Positions 1-8,680 of a stretch of DNA of 64,000 bases are shown here, in pieces. Both the position numbers and the translations under genes were made by a program. This DNA comes from Xylophilus ampelinus. GTDB taxonomy: Bacteria; Pseudomonadota; Gammaproteobacteria; Burkholderiales; Burkholderiaceae_C. The stretch's first letter is position 1; every line of letters starts with the position of its first letter. The stretch lies in assembly GCF_003217575.1 (NCBI RefSeq), contig NZ_QJTC01000017.1, positions 24,298 through 88,297 on the forward strand, in the 5' to 3' direction. Under the pieces are notes generated by a model. The model was not told where the DNA came from, did not search any database, and was given only the letters and a program-made list of their open reading frames with translations.

Positions 1-726
1 CTGGCCGAGCTGTACCCGAACCGGATCGACCTGGGCCTGGGCCGTGCCCCCGGCACCGACCCGTCCACGATGCGCGCCCTGCGCCGCGACCGCACCGAGA
101 CGGTCGACGATTTCCCGGCCGACGTGCTGGAACTGCAGCGCCTGCTGGCCCCGGCCCAGCCCGGCCAGAAGCTGGTCGCCACGCCCGGCGTCGGCACCCG
201 GGTGCCGATCTGGCTGCTGGGGTCGAGCCTGTTCAGCGCCCAGCTGGCCGCCGAACGGGGCCTGCCCTACGCCTTCGCCTCGCACTTCGCGCCGCGGCTG
301 CTGCTGCAGGCGATCGACCTGTACCGCGAGCAGTTCCGGCCGTCGGCTACTCTGGAAAAACCCTATGTGACCATCGGCGTGCCGCTGATCGCGGCGCCCA
401 CCGACGAGGAAGCGCAGTACCTGGCCAGCAGCACCTACCAGCGGGTGCTGGGCATCCTGACCGGCGCCCGCGGCAAGCTGCCGCCGCCGGTGGCGAACTT
501 CGTCGACCAGCTGCAGCCGCGCGAACGCGCGGCGATCGAGGACTTCCTGGCCGCCGGCGTGATCGGCGGGCCGGAGACGGTGCGCCGCGGGCTGGAGACG
601 CTGGCCGGGCGCACCGGTGCCGACGAGATGATGTTCGTCTGCGACATCTTCGACCCGGCGCTGCGGCTGCGCTCCCTGGACATCGCCGCGGCGGCGAAGA
701 CGCAGGAGCCCGCGCTGGTCGACTGA
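1..726 (+). CDS. LLM-class flavin-dependent oxidoreductase, 5'-truncated by window edge
   Basis: The reading frame is already open at base 1, so the N-terminus lies outside the window; 241 codons remain, ending with TGA at 724-726. The start of the visible part, with [15 protein letters not shown], is typical of the luciferase-like monooxygenase family (bacterial luciferase-type TIM barrels using FMNH2), in particular the MsnO8-like subgroup. The tail [32 protein letters not shown] is the usual C-terminal helix and strand of that fold. The substrate cannot be told from sequence. The next gene on the same strand starts about 130 bp later and is functionally unrelated, so an operon is not obvious. 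The family call is firm, the reaction unknown. Confidence 0.88.
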   Translation: MAELYPNRIDLGLGRAPGTDPSTMRALRRDRTETVDDFPADVLELQRLLAPAQPGQKLVATPGVGTRVPIWLLGSSLFSAQLAAERGLPYAFASHFAPRLLLQAIDLYREQFRPSATLEKPYVTIGVPLIAAPTDEEAQYLASSTYQRVLGILTGARGKLPPPVANFVDQLQPRERAAIEDFLAAGVIGGPETVRRGLETLAGRTGADEMMFVCDIFDPALRLRSLDIAAAAKTQEPALVD

Positions 727-857
727 GGCAGCCGGCCCACCGGCGTCGGCGCCTGGTCTGCGAGAACTGCGAGACCATCCGTTCCAGGTGCCGGCGCATC
801 GCCTGGCGGGCAGCCCCGCCCGGCGCAAGCGCCATGCCGGGGCGCTACCATCCCGCC

Positions 858-2078
858 ATGCCAGCCTATTCGTTCGAAGCCCTCGATGCCCAAGGCCAGT
901 CGCGCAAGGGCGTGATGGAGGCCGACACCGCCCGCGCGGCCCGCGGCCTGCTGCGGGCCCAGGCGCTGGTGCCCCTGCTGGTGGAACCGGTGGCGACCGG
1001 CAGCGGCGGCAGCCGCGATACCGGCGGCTTTCTCGTGCGCCGGGTCTTCAATTCCACCGGCCTGGCGATCTGGACGCGGCAGCTGGCCGGCCTGGTCAGC
1101 TCCGGCCTGCCGCTGGAGCGCGCGCTCACCGCGCTGTCGGACGAAGCCGAGGACGACCGCCAGCGCCACCTGGTCGCCGCGCTGCGGGCCGAGGTCAACG
1201 CCGGTGCCAGCTTCGCCCGGGCGCTCGGCCAGCACGGCCGGGAGTTCTCGCCGATCTTCGTCGCGGTGATCGGCGCTGGCGAGCAGAGCGGCAACCTGGG
1301 CCTGGTGCTCGACCGGCTGGCCGACGATTTGGAAGAGCGCCAGGCGCTCAAGGCCAAGCTGCTCGGCGCGGCGCTGTACCCTGCCATCGTGACGGTGGTG
1401 GCGATCGTCATCGTGCTGTTCCTGGTGGGCTACGTGGTGCCGCAGGTGGCCAGCGTGTTCGCCGGCACCAAACGCGCCCTGCCGTTTTTGACCGTCGCGA
1501 TGCTGGCGGTGAGCGATGTCGTGCGCCACTACGGCTGGGCGATGCTGCTCGCGGTGGTGGTGCTGGCCTTCGCCGGCCGCGCCGCGTACGCCCACCCGGC
1601 GCTGCGCCGCCGGCTCGATGCGGCCTGGCTCACCCTGCCGCTGGTCGGCCGGCTGGCCCGCGGCTACAACGCCGCCCGCTTCGCCGGCACCCTGGCGATG
1701 CTGGCCGCCGCCGGCGTGCCGATTCTGCGCGCCCTGCAGGCCGCGGCCGAGACGCTGCACAACACCGCCATGCGCGCCGACGCGCTCGACGCCCTGGTGC
1801 TGGTGCGCGAAGGCGCGCCGCTGGCCTCGGCCATGGCGCAGAAAAAGCGCTTTCCCGGCCTGGTCGCGATGTTCGCCCGGCTCGGCGAGCAGACCGGCCA
1901 GCTGCCGCTGATGCTGCAGCGCGCCGCGGTGCAGCTCTCGACCGAGGTGCAGCGCCGCGCCGTGTCGCTCGCCACCCTGCTGGAGCCGCTGCTGATCGTG
2001 GCGATGGGCCTGGTGGTGATGCTGATCGTGCTGGCGGTGCTGATGCCGATCATTCAGTTGAATCAGTTCGTCCGCTGA
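858..2078 (+). CDS. Orphan GspF/PulF-family type II secretion or type IV pilus inner-membrane protein
   Basis: About 406 residues, the normal GspF length. The N-terminus MPAYSFEALDAQGQSRKG is the classical GspF opening, so the ATG at 858 is preferred over the upstream ATG at 834. Two T2SSF domains are visible, the first near residues 65-190 and the second near 270-395. Hydrophobic segments lie near residues 175-200 and 225-240 and at the C-terminus (LLIVAMGLVVMLIVLAVL). GspF is the polytopic inner-membrane platform protein that works with the GspE ATPase. No gspE or pseudopilin gene lies beside it here, and a second, different GspF is encoded inside the complete cluster at 60040-61290. It may serve another pseudopilus or pilus system. 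Confidence 0.9.
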   Translation: MPAYSFEALDAQGQSRKGVMEADTARAARGLLRAQALVPLLVEPVATGSGGSRDTGGFLVRRVFNSTGLAIWTRQLAGLVSSGLPLERALTALSDEAEDDRQRHLVAALRAEVNAGASFARALGQHGREFSPIFVAVIGAGEQSGNLGLVLDRLADDLEERQALKAKLLGAALYPAIVTVVAIVIVLFLVGYVVPQVASVFAGTKRALPFLTVAMLAVSDVVRHYGWAMLLAVVVLAFAGRAAYAHPALRRRLDAAWLTLPLVGRLARGYNAARFAGTLAMLAAAGVPILRALQAAAETLHNTAMRADALDALVLVREGAPLASAMAQKKRFPGLVAMFARLGEQTGQLPLMLQRAAVQLSTEVQRRAVSLATLLEPLLIVAMGLVVMLIVLAVLMPIIQLNQFVR

Positions 2079-2082
2079 CGCG

Positions 2083-2198
2083 GACGACCCCCAGGCTGCG
2101 CTTCGCTACGCCCACCCCTGTGAGGGGAAGATAGAGTACGTCTGCTGCGCAGACGACCCCCAGGCTGCGCTGCGCTACGCCACCCCCCTGCGAGGGGG
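2083..2198. repeat. Two tandem copies of a short dispersed repeat downstream of the gspF-like gene
   Basis: Two near-identical blocks, 2083-2127 and 2152-2198, share the sequence GACGACCCCCAGGCTGCGCT followed by CGCTACGCC and a CACCCC/GAGGGG inverted end that can form a hairpin. They start immediately after the gspF-like stop codon and are separated by about 25 bp. Similar gene-end sequences are, from memory, common in Comamonadaceae genomes. The rest of 2199-2292 shows no gene; 2293-2340 is a copy of another repeat family listed separately. Confidence 0.7.
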
Positions 2199-2292
2199 CG
2201 ACACCGCTGGACCGGCGGAGCCGGATCCAGGGTGTCCCTGAGAATGCAGGGGGTGCGGGGGGCGGTGGGTGTGGGGTGGTGGTTTTGGATCG

Positions 2293-2340
2293 GAAGTGGC
2301 TGGGGTCGGCTTCTTGCGCTGACCGGCAGCTATGAAAAAT
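2293..2340. repeat. Copy 1 of dispersed AGCTAT palindromic repeat
   Basis: The segment has a GTGGCTGG left arm and a CCGGCAGCTATGAAAAA right arm around a TTGCGCT core. It matches the arm layout of copies at 3371, 5545, 13665, 22985 and 46221. It lies directly in front of the 5'-nucleotidase gene and could contribute to its 5' leader. Confidence 0.55.
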
Positions 2341-2379
2341 GTAGCGTCGAGCGGGTGGCTCGACCATAACGGGGTTCTT

Positions 2380-3360
2380 ATGCCGGTGACGCTGGAAGAC
2401 AAGCTGGTGGTCGCGATCTCGTCGCGGGCGCTGTTCGATTTCGAGGAAGAGAACCGCCAGTTCGATCCGCGCGATCCCGGGCCCTACATGCAGCTGCAGC
2501 TGGACCGGCTCGACGTGCCGGCCAAGCCGGGCGTGGCGTTTTCGCTGGTCAGGAAGCTGATGGCGTTCAACACGCCGGGGGTGCAGCGGGTCGAGGTGGT
2601 GATGCTCTCGCGCAACGACCCGGTCAGCGGCATGCGCATCTTCCGCTCGGGCGAAGCGGCCAAGGTGCCGCTGGAGCGCGGGGTGTTCACCCAGGGGCGC
2701 GACCCGTTCCGCTACCTGCGGCCGCTCGGCGCCCACTTGTTCCTCTCGGCCAACGAGGAGGACGTGCGCGCCGCGCTGAACCTGGGCTTTCCGGCCGCGC
2801 GGGTGCTGACCGAATCGGTGCAGGCCGGTGCCACCTATCCGGACGAGGTGCGGATCGCCTTCGACGGCGACGCGGTGCTGTTCTCGGACGAGGCCGAGCG
2901 GGTCTTCCAGAAGAAGGGCCTGGCCGCCTTCCAGCGCCACGAGACCAGCAAGGCCGCCCAGCCCCTGCCCGACGGCCCGTTCAAGCCGCTGCTGAGCGCC
3001 CTGCACCGGCTGCAGCAGGCCAGCGATTCGGCGACCGTCGGCGGCATGCGGCTGCGCACCGCCCTGGTCACCGCCCGCAGCGCTCCGGCGCACGAGCGGG
3101 CGATCCGCACCCTGATGAGCTGGAACATCGCGGTGGACGAGGCGATGTTCCTCGGCGGCCTGGAAAAGGGCGCGTTCCTGCGCGAGTTCGAGCCCGACTT
3201 CTTCTTCGACGACCAGACCGGCCATGTCAACTCGGCCGCGCGGCACGTGCCGGCGGGGCATGTGAGCTTCGGCGTCTCCAACCCGCTGCCGACCGCGGCG
3301 CCCCCCCTGCCGGTGGAAACCGCCGCCACCCCGCCGCTGCCGCCCGCGGACGGCCGATAA
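2380..3360 (+). CDS. Cytosolic 5'-nucleotidase family protein
   Basis: About 326 residues from the ATG at 2380; an in-frame ATG at 2332 lies inside a dispersed repeat and is less likely to be the true start. The opening TLEDKLVVAISSRALFDFEEEN and the segment RIAFDGDAVLFSDEAE (near residue 165) are hallmarks of the bacterial 5'-nucleotidase family related to eukaryotic cN-I. These are HAD-fold enzymes that dephosphorylate nucleoside monophosphates. The AFDGDAVLFSDE stretch supplies the acidic active-site residues. MSWNIAVDEAMFLGGLEKG near residue 245 is also characteristic of the family. No signal peptide is seen, so it is cytoplasmic. Preferred nucleotide and role are unknown. The C-terminal 20 residues are Pro/Ala-rich and probably disordered. 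Confidence 0.85.
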   Translation: MPVTLEDKLVVAISSRALFDFEEENRQFDPRDPGPYMQLQLDRLDVPAKPGVAFSLVRKLMAFNTPGVQRVEVVMLSRNDPVSGMRIFRSGEAAKVPLERGVFTQGRDPFRYLRPLGAHLFLSANEEDVRAALNLGFPAARVLTESVQAGATYPDEVRIAFDGDAVLFSDEAERVFQKKGLAAFQRHETSKAAQPLPDGPFKPLLSALHRLQQASDSATVGGMRLRTALVTARSAPAHERAIRTLMSWNIAVDEAMFLGGLEKGAFLREFEPDFFFDDQTGHVNSAARHVPAGHVSFGVSNPLPTAAPPLPVETAATPPLPPADGR

Positions 3361-3370
3361 GCCGAATTCC

Positions 3371-3420
3371 GAAAGAAAAGTGGCTCCAGCCGTTGCTAAA
3401 CATCGGCTTCCAGCTATGGA
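3371..3420. repeat. Copy 2 of dispersed AGCTAT palindromic repeat
   Basis: GAAAGAAAAGTGGCTCCAGC at the left and TTCCAGCTATGGA at the right flank a degenerate centre. It sits just after the 5'-nucleotidase stop codon. The arrangement matches the other copies of the family in this window. Confidence 0.6.
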
Positions 3421-3505
3421 TTCAAGAGCAAGGGCTACGGCGACGCTCGTGCCGCTTACCAAAGACGACGCGATTCGCAGCCGCGTCACCGCTCCCCCGC
3501 CACCG

Positions 3506-3541
3506 GTGCCATCCGTGCCATCCGTGCCATCCGTGCCATCA
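3506..3541. repeat. 9-bp minisatellite, four GTGCCATCC units
   Basis: Four consecutive 9-bp units of GTGCCATCC occur here, the last ending in A instead of C. They lie about 60 bp upstream of the EF-hand protein start, in DNA that I judge to be non-coding leader. Such arrays can change length by slippage. Confidence 0.8.
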
Positions 3542-3601
3542 TCCGGGCATGCCGGCCCGGCCCCGCCGCGGCCGCCTTCGACCTCCCAGCATCCCATCTC
3601 C

Positions 3602-4135
3602 ATGCCTTTTTCCGCCCTCGCCCGCCGCCCCGTCCCCGCCACCTGTGCCCTGGCCGCCCTCCTGACCGCCCTGGCCTTCGCCGGCCCCACCGCCGCGCAG
3701 ACCGGCGGCGCCCAGCCCCGGCAGGCCGCACCGCAGACGGCCACGACGCCCGAGAAAGCGGCCACCGAAGGCACCAAGGGCGAGGTGCTGGCCGCCAAGC
3801 AGTTCAAGTGGCTCGATACCGACGGCGACGGCTTTCTCACCCAGTCCGAGGTGGCGCTGTTCCCGCGGCTGCGCGACAACTTCGAGGCAGCCGATACGAA
3901 CCGCGACGGCAAGGTGAGCTTCGAGGAAATTCGGGTGTTCGCCCAGAAGCACCGGGCCGAGCGGGACCGGGCGCGGCAGGCACCTGCCGCGGTGGGGAAT
4001 GCCGCGCCGACGGCGCCCGCAGCGGCGACGGCGGCGGCACCGCGCGGCGAACCTGCCGCGGCAGCGCCCGCGGCCGCGGCCGCGGCCGCGCAGGTCGCAC
4101 CCGCTGTCGCGCCCACCGACAGGCCTTCCTGGTAA
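3602..4135 (+). CDS. Exported EF-hand domain protein with Ala-rich tail
   Basis: About 177 residues. The ATG at 3602 is preferred because it begins a clear signal peptide: MPFSALARRPVPATCA, then an Ala/Leu-rich core ending at TAAQ. The frame is open further upstream but that part is low-complexity Pro/Ser. After a Gln/Thr-rich linker there are two calcium-binding EF-hand loops: DTDGDGFLTQSE near residues 78-89 and DTNRDGKVSFEE near 99-110. Both have the expected acidic residues at positions 1, 3, 5 and 12 or close equivalents. The last 55 residues are almost all Ala/Pro. It is probably a periplasmic or secreted calcium-responsive protein; no partner is identifiable. Confidence 0.8.
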   Translation: MPFSALARRPVPATCALAALLTALAFAGPTAAQTGGAQPRQAAPQTATTPEKAATEGTKGEVLAAKQFKWLDTDGDGFLTQSEVALFPRLRDNFEAADTNRDGKVSFEEIRVFAQKHRAERDRARQAPAAVGNAAPTAPAAATAAAPRGEPAAAAPAAAAAAAQVAPAVAPTDRPSW

Positions 4136-4215
4136 CGGACGGGTTCCCCGTGTGAACAGCGGCCGCGTCGTGCGCTGCCGGCCGCGCCCGCGGCGCGGTG
4201 ACCGGGGCCGGCGCT

Positions 4216-4698
4216 TCAGGCCGCGGCCGACGGCGGCCGCCGCTTGACCTTGCTCGGGTCCGAGTAGACCACCGGCGCGTTCGGGTCGCTCGCCTGGCCG
4301 GACGCCAGCGCCTTCTGCGCCAGGCGCTGCTGCTCCTCGGCCAGGTCGACCATCGACGAACTGGCGCGCCAGAGGGACTGCAGGTTGTCCATCAGCAGCT
4401 TGCTGATCGGCTCCTTCGGCGGCTCCTCGGGCTCCTCGACGGTTTCCTTCTGGTGGAGGGCGGTCCAGTCGCGGCCGATACTTTCGGCAGCCGAAGAGGG
4501 CGTGTTGTCGGGGCTGCGGACGCCCTGGGGCGCGCCGACGAAATCCCGCGTCCGGGCAGCCGCCGTGGCCTGGGTGACGCCCGCCCGCACCGAGCCCTCT
4601 CCGGCGACCTGGGCGGACGACGACACACCGCTGCCCGCGGCGGTGGCCATGGCCGACGGGCGATAGAGGGTCAGGTCGACGGGTGGAATCTGCATCAT
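4216..4698 (-). CDS. Conserved hypothetical protein
   Basis: About 160 residues. I place the start at the first of two adjacent ATGs (4698) because GGAG lies six bases before it; an upstream in-frame ATG at 4770 has no such site. The protein starts MMQIPPVDLTLYRPSAM, has a Ser/Ala-rich, probably disordered first half, and a helical C-terminal half with PKEPISKLLMDNLQSLWRAS and a short charged tail (SKVKRRPPSAAA). There is no signal peptide or membrane segment. I do not recognise the family. It lies 91 bp downstream of queC on the same strand but has no evident link to queuosine synthesis. The intact frame, codon use and ribosome binding site support a real gene. Confidence 0.65.
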   Translation of the reverse strand: MMQIPPVDLTLYRPSAMATAAGSGVSSSAQVAGEGSVRAGVTQATAAARTRDFVGAPQGVRSPDNTPSSAAESIGRDWTALHQKETVEEPEEPPKEPISKLLMDNLQSLWRASSSMVDLAEEQQRLAQKALASGQASDPNAPVVYSDPSKVKRRPPSAAA

Positions 4699-4789
4699 GG
4701 CGTGCTCCGGCGAAGGACGGATGGCCAGGGTTGGGCCGACCGTATCAGTGTCTTCGGCGGCTTTTTGCAAACCTTGAGGATTTTTTGAA

Positions 4790-5515
4790 TTATTTCGGAT
4801 CGGTTGTTTTTTGGCAGCCGGCCGTCTCGCGGTAGCGGTTCCAGCCGCCGGCCCTCAGCTCGCAGGCGGCGCAGATACCGCAGCCGTAGCCCCAGGGGTG
4901 GCGGTGGCTGCGGTCGCCCAGGTAGCAGGTGTGGCTGTGCTCGACGACCAGGTCGACCAACGGCGGGCCGCCCAGCTGCTCGGCCATCGCCCAGGTGGCG
5001 GCCTTGTCGATCCACATCAGCGGCGTCTCGACCACCAGGCGCCGGTCCATGCCGAGCGACAGGGCCACCTGCATCGCCTTCATCGTGTCGTCGCGGCAAT
5101 CGGGGTAGCCCGAGTAGTCGGTCTCGCAGACGCCGGTGACCAGCACATCGTGGCCGCGCCGGTAGGCCAGCGCGGCGGCCAGCGTCAGGAACAGCAGGTT
5201 GCGGCCGGGCACGAAGGTGTTGGGCAGGCCGCTGGCCTCCATCTGGAAGGCGGTATCCCGCGTCAGCGAGGTTTCGCTGACCTGGCCGAGCACGCCGACC
5301 TCCAGCAGATGGTCGTCGTCGAGCCGCGCGGCCCATTGCGGGAACCGGTGGCGCAGCGCGTGCAGCACCTCCAGCCGGGCATCGAGCTCCACCCGGTGGC
5401 GCTGGCCGTAGTCGAAACCGACGGTCTCGACCCGTTCGTAGCGCTGCAGCGCCCAGGCGAGGCAGGTGGCGGAATCCTGGCCACCGGAGAACAGGACGAG
5501 GGCGGAGCGTTGCAT
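4790..5515 (-). CDS. queC: 7-cyano-7-deazaguanine synthase
   Basis: 241 residues, full family length. It converts 7-carboxy-7-deazaguanine to preQ0 with ATP and ammonia in the queuosine tRNA-modification pathway. The PP-loop ATP-binding motif [16 protein letters not shown] is at residues 8-23, followed by [16 protein letters not shown], the other family signature. The zinc-binding cysteines are in the C-terminal region: C191 in HTCYLG and the CGICAAC cluster near residues 210-220. [20 protein letters not shown] is the conserved central helix. No other queuosine genes are adjacent. The upstream 5516-5613 stretch carries a dispersed repeat; I see no preQ1 riboswitch there. Confidence 0.97.
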   Translation of the reverse strand: MQRSALVLFSGGQDSATCLAWALQRYERVETVGFDYGQRHRVELDARLEVLHALRHRFPQWAARLDDDHLLEVGVLGQVSETSLTRDTAFQMEASGLPNTFVPGRNLLFLTLAAALAYRRGHDVLVTGVCETDYSGYPDCRDDTMKAMQVALSLGMDRRLVVETPLMWIDKAATWAMAEQLGGPPLVDLVVEHSHTCYLGDRSHRHPWGYGCGICAACELRAGGWNRYRETAGCQKTTDPK

Positions 5516-5544
5516 GGCGGGCCTGGAGAGGATCAGCGCCGTGG

Positions 5545-5604
5545 CGCTATTGAAACGATAGCTGCAGGCCGGCGCTGCACGATGGCTACAGCCCTTTTTT
5601 TCTT
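5545..5604. repeat. Copy 3 of dispersed AGCTAT palindromic repeat (inverted orientation)
   Basis: GCGCTATTGAAACGATAGCT, a GGCCGGC centre, and GATGGCTACAGCC followed by a run of T make up this copy. It lies in the 98-bp gap between the queC start and the DUF1854 gene end. The T run after the right arm could act as a weak terminator, but only for plus-strand reading. Confidence 0.6.
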
Positions 5605-5613
5605 GAAAACAGC

Positions 5614-6135
5614 TTACAGGAACCGGTCGAGCAGCTTGCGCGATCCGCGGTCGAGCGCGAAGCGGTCGCGCACCCGGTAGTGCACGCCGTGCCTGTCGGC
5701 GATCAGCAAACCGTTGTCGGGCAGGCGGCGCAGGTCGTCCTCGGAGCGCAGCACGAAATGCACCGTGCCGCGGTCGGTCTCCACCTCCCAGGTGCTGGGC
5801 GTGGAGAAGGTCGAGACCGACACCAGCCGCCGCACCTCGGGCATGAACTCGCGGGCGGCGAGCGCCGCCTCGACCAGCGCGCGCTCGGCGGCGGGCAGGC
5901 CGCTCAGCAGGGCGATCCAGCCGCGCTCGCGCCCGTCGGGGCCGACCAGGGAGACGCCCTCGTCCGACGCCGCGAGCGGAAAGGCGCGCACCGGATGCAC
6001 CGGCACGCTGCCGGCGGCGTCGGTCAGCACCAGCCGGCCGAAGGCGTCCTGTGCCAGGCCGAACACGGCCGAGGGCTGGGCATCGGGCAAGGGCCGGGCG
6101 ATGCCCCGGGGGGACACGGAGGGATCAGTCGCCAT
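5614..6135 (-). CDS. DUF1854 family protein, cyanophycin-metabolism associated
   Basis: About 173 residues from the ATG at 6135 ([20 protein letters not shown]); the frame is open to 6249 but the upstream residues look like non-coding GC-rich sequence. The conserved DUF1854 body includes [19 protein letters not shown], the [20 protein letters not shown] strand set, and the ending [20 protein letters not shown] with a terminal RKLLDRFL. From established knowledge, DUF1854 proteins recur beside an ABC exporter and cphA genes in beta-proteobacteria, the same order as here. Biochemical function is not known. It follows the ABC exporter gene on the same strand with a gap of about 160 bp, so the two are probably co-transcribed. 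Confidence 0.85.
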   Translation of the reverse strand: MATDPSVSPRGIARPLPDAQPSAVFGLAQDAFGRLVLTDAAGSVPVHPVRAFPLAASDEGVSLVGPDGRERGWIALLSGLPAAERALVEAALAAREFMPEVRRLVSVSTFSTPSTWEVETDRGTVHFVLRSEDDLRRLPDNGLLIADRHGVHYRVRDRFALDRGSRKLLDRFL

Positions 6136-6294
6136 GGGGATGCCGCGGGGTAGCGCCGTGGAAGCGGGAAAAGCGAGAAAAACGGGAGAGCCGCGCAGGG
6201 CGACGGCCGCCGCGCGTGCGACGGGCACGGCCGGCGCCGGACGCGTCATGGGCGCCGCACGGGCCGCGCAGGACGTCGGACACCGGGCAGCGCA

Positions 6295-8604
6295 TCACGA
6301 TTCTCCCGACGGGTGGGCCGAGTGCGTCGCCAGCGCGGCGGCGGCGGCCTGCACGACGCTCGTGCGGTCTTCCAAGTCTTCGTCGTCCACCCGGCGCACC
6401 TGCGCCTGGTAGAGCCGCCAGTAGGCGCCCTGCCGGGCCATCAGCTCGTCGTGCGGCCCCACCTCCACCACCGCGCCTCGGTCCATCACCACCAGCCGGT
6501 CGGCCTTGCGCAGGGTGGAGAGCCGGTGGGCGATGGCGATGGTGGTGCGGCCCTGAACCAGATTGTCGAGCGCCTTCTGGATCTCTTTCTCGGTCTCGGT
6601 GTCGACCGCCGAGGTGGCCTCGTCCAGGATCAGGATGCGCGGGTCGATCAGCAAGGCCCGGGCGATGCTGATGCGCTGGCGCTCGCCGCCCGACAGGCCC
6701 TGGCCGCGCTCGCCGACCTGCGAGTCGTAGCCGTGCGGCAGCCGCAGGATGAAGTCGTGCGCATGGGCGGCGCGGGCGGCGGCGACGATGTCCTCCCGCC
6801 CCGCGTCGGGCCGGCCGTAGGCGATGTTCTCGGCGATGGTGCCGAAGAACAGGAACGGCTCCTGCAGCACCAGGCCGATGTGCCGGCGGTAGTCGGCCAC
6901 CCGGTAATGGCGGATGTCATGGCCGTCGACGGCGATGCTGCCGTCGGTCACGTCGTAGAAGCGGCTGATCAGATTGACCAGGGTGCTCTTGCCCGAGCCG
7001 CTGTGGCCCACCAGGCCGATCATCTCGCCGGGGCGGATGTCGAGGTCCATGCCGCGGATCACCGAGCGGCTGCCGTAGCGAAAGCCCACGCCGCGCATCG
7101 CGATCGCACCGCGCGGCGCGGTGTAGGGCACCGGGCGGGCCGGCTCGGGCACGTCGGAGCGGTGGTCGAGGATGTCGAAGATCCGCTTGGCGCCGGCCGC
7201 CGCTTTTTGCGTCACCGAGACGATGCGGCTCATCGAGTCGAGCCGGGTGTAGAACCGGCCGATGTAGGCCAGGAAAGCGGTCAACACGCCGACCGTGATG
7301 CTGTGGTGCGCCACCAGCCAGATGCCGAAGCCCCAGACCACCAGCAGGCCCATCTCGGTGAGCAGGGTGACGGTGGGGGTGAACAGCGACCAGGTGCGGT
7401 TGATGCGGTCGTTGACCTCCAGGTTGCGCTGGTTGGCCGCGCGGAAGCGCTGGGCCTCGCGGCGCTCCTGGGCGAAGGCCTTCACCACCCGGATGCCGGG
7501 GATGGTGTCGGCCAGCACGTTGGTGACTTCGGAGAACGCCCGGTCGACCTTCTCGAAGCCGGTGCGCAGCCGGTCGCGCACGAAGTGGATCATCCAGGCG
7601 ATCAGCGGCAGCGGCACCAGCGTCACCAGCGCCAGCCAGGGGTTGATCGAGAACAGGATGACCGCCGTCATCAGCATCATCAGCACGTCGGTCGCGAAGT
7701 CGAGCGCGTGCAGCGACAGGAAGACGTTGATCCGGTCGGTCTCGGCGCCGATCCGGGCCATCAGGTCGCCGGTGCGGCGGCTGCCGAAGTAGTCGAGCGA
7801 CAGGTCCAGCAGGTGCTCGAAGGTGGCGGTGCGCAGGTCGGCGCCGATCCGCTCCGACACCCGGGCCAGCATGAAGGTGCGCGCCCAGCTCAGGCCCCAG
7901 CCGACCAGCGCCGCGGCGAGCAGGGCCGAGAGGTACAGCAGGACCTTGGCGGTCTCGATCCGCTGGCCGTTCTGGAACGGAATCAGTACCTCGTCCATCA
8001 GCGGTATCGTCAGGTAGGGCGGCACCAGCGTGGCCGCGGTGGAGGCCAGGGTCAGCAGGAAGGCCGCAAGCAGCCGGTGGCGGTACGGCCGGGCGAAGCG
8101 CCAGAGCCGCAGCAGCACCCAGGTGGAGGGTGGCGGCGCGGGCGCGGCCTCGTCGGCGATGCCCAGGACCTCGGCCTCTTGCGCGTTGCCGGTCTGCAGC
8201 GCGTCGAAGCGTTCGGCCAGGCGCAGCGCCTGCGGATGCGCCGCCATGGTGAAGCGCCAGACGGCCAGGCGCGCCTGTTCGCCGCACAGCTCCAGCGCGG
8301 CGACGCCGCCGTGGTCGGAGAGGCGCAGCGACAGGCCGGGGCGCAGCGGCCAGGTCCGGTCGGGCGCACCGGGAATGCCGGAGGCGCGCAGCTCCCGCGC
8401 GGTGAGCTGCAGCCGGCCCGCGGCGAAGCGCATCGCCGGGTCCAGGTCAACCGGCACGGTCGCGAGCACGTTTCCACCGGGGCCGGGCGGCAGGGGCGGA
8501 TCGGGGTTTACCGCAAGGGCATCGACAGGGTCTGGTTTTTGCACCACACGATTCTGACCCAATCTCCCCCCGCCGCAGCAGGGCATCGACCGGTTTCCCA
8601 CCAT
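6295..8604 (-). CDS. ABC exporter (fused permease/ATPase), cyanophycin-metabolism associated
   Basis: About 769 residues if started at the ATG at 8604; ATG 8586 and an upstream frame to 8718 are alternatives, and none has a strong ribosome site. An extra N-terminal domain of about 150 residues precedes the transporter core and is not part of standard exporters. Six-helix membrane region near residues 175-470. ATPase with Walker A GLVGHSGSGKSTLVNL, Q-loop LVLQEP, signature LSGGERQR, Walker B ILILDEATSAVD and switch histidine AIAHRLST. The gene is divergent from the two cyanophycin synthetases with a 76-bp shared upstream region. NCBI-type family naming links this exporter to cyanophycin metabolism; the transported substrate is unknown. 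Confidence 0.88.
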   Translation of the reverse strand: MVGNRSMPCCGGGRLGQNRVVQKPDPVDALAVNPDPPLPPGPGGNVLATVPVDLDPAMRFAAGRLQLTARELRASGIPGAPDRTWPLRPGLSLRLSDHGGVAALELCGEQARLAVWRFTMAAHPQALRLAERFDALQTGNAQEAEVLGIADEAAPAPPPSTWVLLRLWRFARPYRHRLLAAFLLTLASTAATLVPPYLTIPLMDEVLIPFQNGQRIETAKVLLYLSALLAAALVGWGLSWARTFMLARVSERIGADLRTATFEHLLDLSLDYFGSRRTGDLMARIGAETDRINVFLSLHALDFATDVLMMLMTAVILFSINPWLALVTLVPLPLIAWMIHFVRDRLRTGFEKVDRAFSEVTNVLADTIPGIRVVKAFAQERREAQRFRAANQRNLEVNDRINRTWSLFTPTVTLLTEMGLLVVWGFGIWLVAHHSITVGVLTAFLAYIGRFYTRLDSMSRIVSVTQKAAAGAKRIFDILDHRSDVPEPARPVPYTAPRGAIAMRGVGFRYGSRSVIRGMDLDIRPGEMIGLVGHSGSGKSTLVNLISRFYDVTDGSIAVDGHDIRHYRVADYRRHIGLVLQEPFLFFGTIAENIAYGRPDAGREDIVAAARAAHAHDFILRLPHGYDSQVGERGQGLSGGERQRISIARALLIDPRILILDEATSAVDTETEKEIQKALDNLVQGRTTIAIAHRLSTLRKADRLVVMDRGAVVEVGPHDELMARQGAYWRLYQAQVRRVDDEDLEDRTSVVQAAAAALATHSAHPSGES

Positions 8605-8680
8605 GGAACGACCGTACCGCCGCAGGGCACGCAAAATGGCGTCGTTGACAATCAAGGCAACCGCTGCCGACCATAGGCCT

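Noticed and set aside
3380..3601. Longer EF-hand protein starting at a GTG near 3380
   Set aside because: The upstream part crosses a dispersed repeat and a 9-bp minisatellite, while the ATG at 3602 begins a textbook signal peptide.
2050..4116. Long minus-strand open frame across the 5'-nucleotidase and EF-hand genes
   Set aside because: Runs through repeats and two well-supported plus-strand genes; no motifs and extreme Ala/Gly/Arg content.
5516..5613. Possible preQ1 riboswitch upstream of queC
   Set aside because: The segment is occupied by a dispersed palindromic repeat and I see no preQ1 aptamer pattern; queC is also not the usual target gene layout.
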